A DNA stretch of 64,000 nucleotides. Source: an uncultured Acidobacteriaceae bacterium (lineage in GTDB: Bacteria > Acidobacteriota > Terriglobia > Terriglobales > Acidobacteriaceae). The stretch is from NCBI GenBank assembly GCA_937879855.1, contig CALFMO010000062.1, positions 1-64,000 of the forward strand, read 5' to 3'. This document shows, in pieces, positions 62,939-64,000 of the stretch; within the stretch, counting starts at the first letter, position 1, and each line of letters starts with the position of its first letter. The notes under the pieces were generated by a model. That model ran no database searches. It was not told the DNA's origin and saw nothing but the letters and a program-made list of their open reading frames with translations. A program made the position numbers and the translations under genes.

Positions 62939-63319
62939 ATGAATGTGGAGTCGATTCGCGCTTACTGCCTGTCCTTCCCCGATGCGACGGAAAAGCTACA
63001 ATGGGGCGACGCGCTGTGCTTCAAGGTCAGGACGAAGATGTTCGCGGTGATGGGGTTGGATCGAGTGCGGCTGACGTTTAAGTGTACGGCCGAGAGTTTT
63101 GCGGAGTTGATTGAGCGCGAAGACATTCGGCCGGCCCCGTATCTTGGACATCGCAACTGGGTCAGGCTGGATCGGCTGGATGCTCTGCCGCCGGAGGAGT
63201 TGCGGGATGCGATCCGGCAGTCGTACGAGATGGTTGTGGCGAAGGCGCCAAAACCGGCGGCCAATAAAGCGGCGAAGAAGAAGTCTACGAGGTCGCTACG
63301 TCGGAATAAGAAGCGATGA
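62939..63319 (+). CDS. MmcQ/YjbR-family protein
   Basis: The 126-residue protein shows the family order: ESIRAYCLSFPDATEKLQWGDALCFKVRTKMFAVMGL, then RLTFKCTAESFAELIEREDIRPAPYLGHRNWVRLD and ELRDAIRQSYEMVVAKAPK. Proteins of this family fold like a double-wing DNA-binding domain; function is uncertain. A Lys/Arg-rich tail (about residues 108-126) may bind nucleic acid. Single gene. Confidence 0.88.
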   Translation: MNVESIRAYCLSFPDATEKLQWGDALCFKVRTKMFAVMGLDRVRLTFKCTAESFAELIEREDIRPAPYLGHRNWVRLDRLDALPPEELRDAIRQSYEMVVAKAPKPAANKAAKKKSTRSLRRNKKR

Positions 63320-63465
63320 TTTGGAAGTGCTTCCTTCGTCTGACTTCGTGACCTTGGTGGTAATGGCCGTCAAATGGAGCCACCACTCGCGTCCCTGATT
63401 TGACTCGGCTTGCCGCCGTCGGCTAGCCTCAGAGTTCGCCCTTAATCGTTGAATCTGCAACCGGA

Positions 63466-64000
63466 ATGCGATCTCCACATAAATCATTGATTTTGTTGTT
63501 TCTGGCGCTGCTGCCAGTGCCCGTCGCGGCGTCGGTGCATCCGGTTCATGCCGCACACGCGATTGTGGTGAGCGTGCACGAACTGGCATCGCGTGCCGGG
63601 GTGGAAATTATGCAAAGCGGCGGCAACGCCATCGACGCCGCAGTAGCCACGGGATTCGCGCTGGCTGTGGTCCACCCTCCGGCCGGAAATATTGGCGGCG
63701 GCGGTTTCATGCTCATTCGCATGGCCGATGGCAGGACGCACTTTATCGACTATCGCGAAAAAGCTCCCGCGGCGGCGACCCGCGACATGTATCTGGACGC
63801 GCAGGGCAACGTGATTCCGGGCTCCAGCGAATATGGCTATCGGGCGATCGGCGTGCCCGGGTCGGTGGCCGGCATGGTTTATGCCGAACAGAAATATGGC
63901 AAGCTGACACTCAAGCAAGTGATGGCCCCCGCGATCCAACTGGCACGCCACGGATATGTGCTGACATGGAACGAGGCCAGGGATATGCATGACCGGCATC
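63466..64000 (+). CDS. ggt: Gamma-glutamyltransferase, N-terminal part (cut by window end)
   Basis: From the ATG at 63466 a signal peptide (SLILLFLALLPVPVAASVH) is followed by HAIVVSVHELASRAGVEIMQSGGNAIDAAVATGFALAVVHPPAGNIGGGGFMLIRM, the diagnostic start of gamma-glutamyltransferases. The frame stays open to the window end. The family hydrolyses or transfers the glutamyl group of glutathione in the periplasm after self-cleavage before a Thr, which lies beyond the window. The ATG has a weak purine stretch upstream. Confidence 0.93.
   Translation, partial: MRSPHKSLILLFLALLPVPVAASVHPVHAAHAIVVSVHELASRAGVEIMQSGGNAIDAAVATGFALAVVHPPAGNIGGGGFMLIRMADGRTHFIDYREKAPAAATRDMYLDAQGNVIPGSSEYGYRAIGVPGSVAGMVYAEQKYGKLTLKQVMAPAIQLARHGYVLTWNEARDMHDRH

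Overview
This is GC-rich, densely coded bacterial chromosome, most likely from an Acidobacteriota (class Terriglobia, Koribacter-like) genome or metagenome bin. The clues are Gram-negative outer-membrane genes (lpxD, lnt), a pilB-pilT-pilC-pilS-pilR cluster, MacAB-like permease clusters with DUF4097 proteins, a mqnA-type menaquinone gene, and many structured intergenic repeats. The taxonomic call is inference from gene content; no rRNA or tRNA gene was found.

Layout. 1-7.4 kb holds type IV pilus motors and their two-component regulator (pilB is cut by the window edge). 7.4-12.8 kb holds small unknowns, a TPR protein, a SAM hydrolase, an alpha/beta hydrolase and a membrane protein. 12.8-17.6 kb is a minus-strand efflux-type set: adaptor, permease, DUF4097 protein, permease, with no ATPase gene. 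18.0-19.4 kb is a CNNM/CorC protein. 19.7-28.5 kb looks rearranged: a dppB-like gene and a dppC-like gene face each other across a VapBC module and a minus-strand envelope-stress block (XRE regulator, NfeD-like, DUF1648, flotillin, small membrane protein, PspA), with a second VapBC module beyond dppC and a remnant of another dppC. 28.6-37.4 kb holds an esterase, a lipoprotein, lpxD, a P-loop protein, lnt, prfB (with the classical +1 frameshift site), an HD hydrolase and a CoA-binding protein. 37.5-46.3 kb holds a GAF-SpoIIE phosphatase, rarA, mqnA, dprA, a four-helix-bundle (S23/IVS-type) gene lying between inverted repeats, and topA. 46.6-54.3 kb holds a methyltransferase, an M48 protease, an SDR, several unknowns and an unlisted 55-residue Trm112-like protein. 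54.5-57.4 kb is folD, coaE and a DegP-like protease. 57.5-60.8 kb is an MtrA/MtrB-like decaheme cytochrome and porin pair behind a CRP/FNR-like site. 61.2-64 kb holds two acetyltransferases, a MmcQ-like protein and the start of a gamma-glutamyltransferase.

The most unusual non-coding theme is a set of at least ten intergenic inverted repeats built from 7-base (sometimes 8-base) tandem words, usually a different word at each locus. Alongside them are hairpin repeats, one family of which shows compensatory base changes between copies. The strongest candidates for follow-up are the S23 gene lying in the loop of one such inverted repeat, the heptad-word repeats themselves, and the decaheme electron conduit with its predicted class II CRP/FNR promoter.
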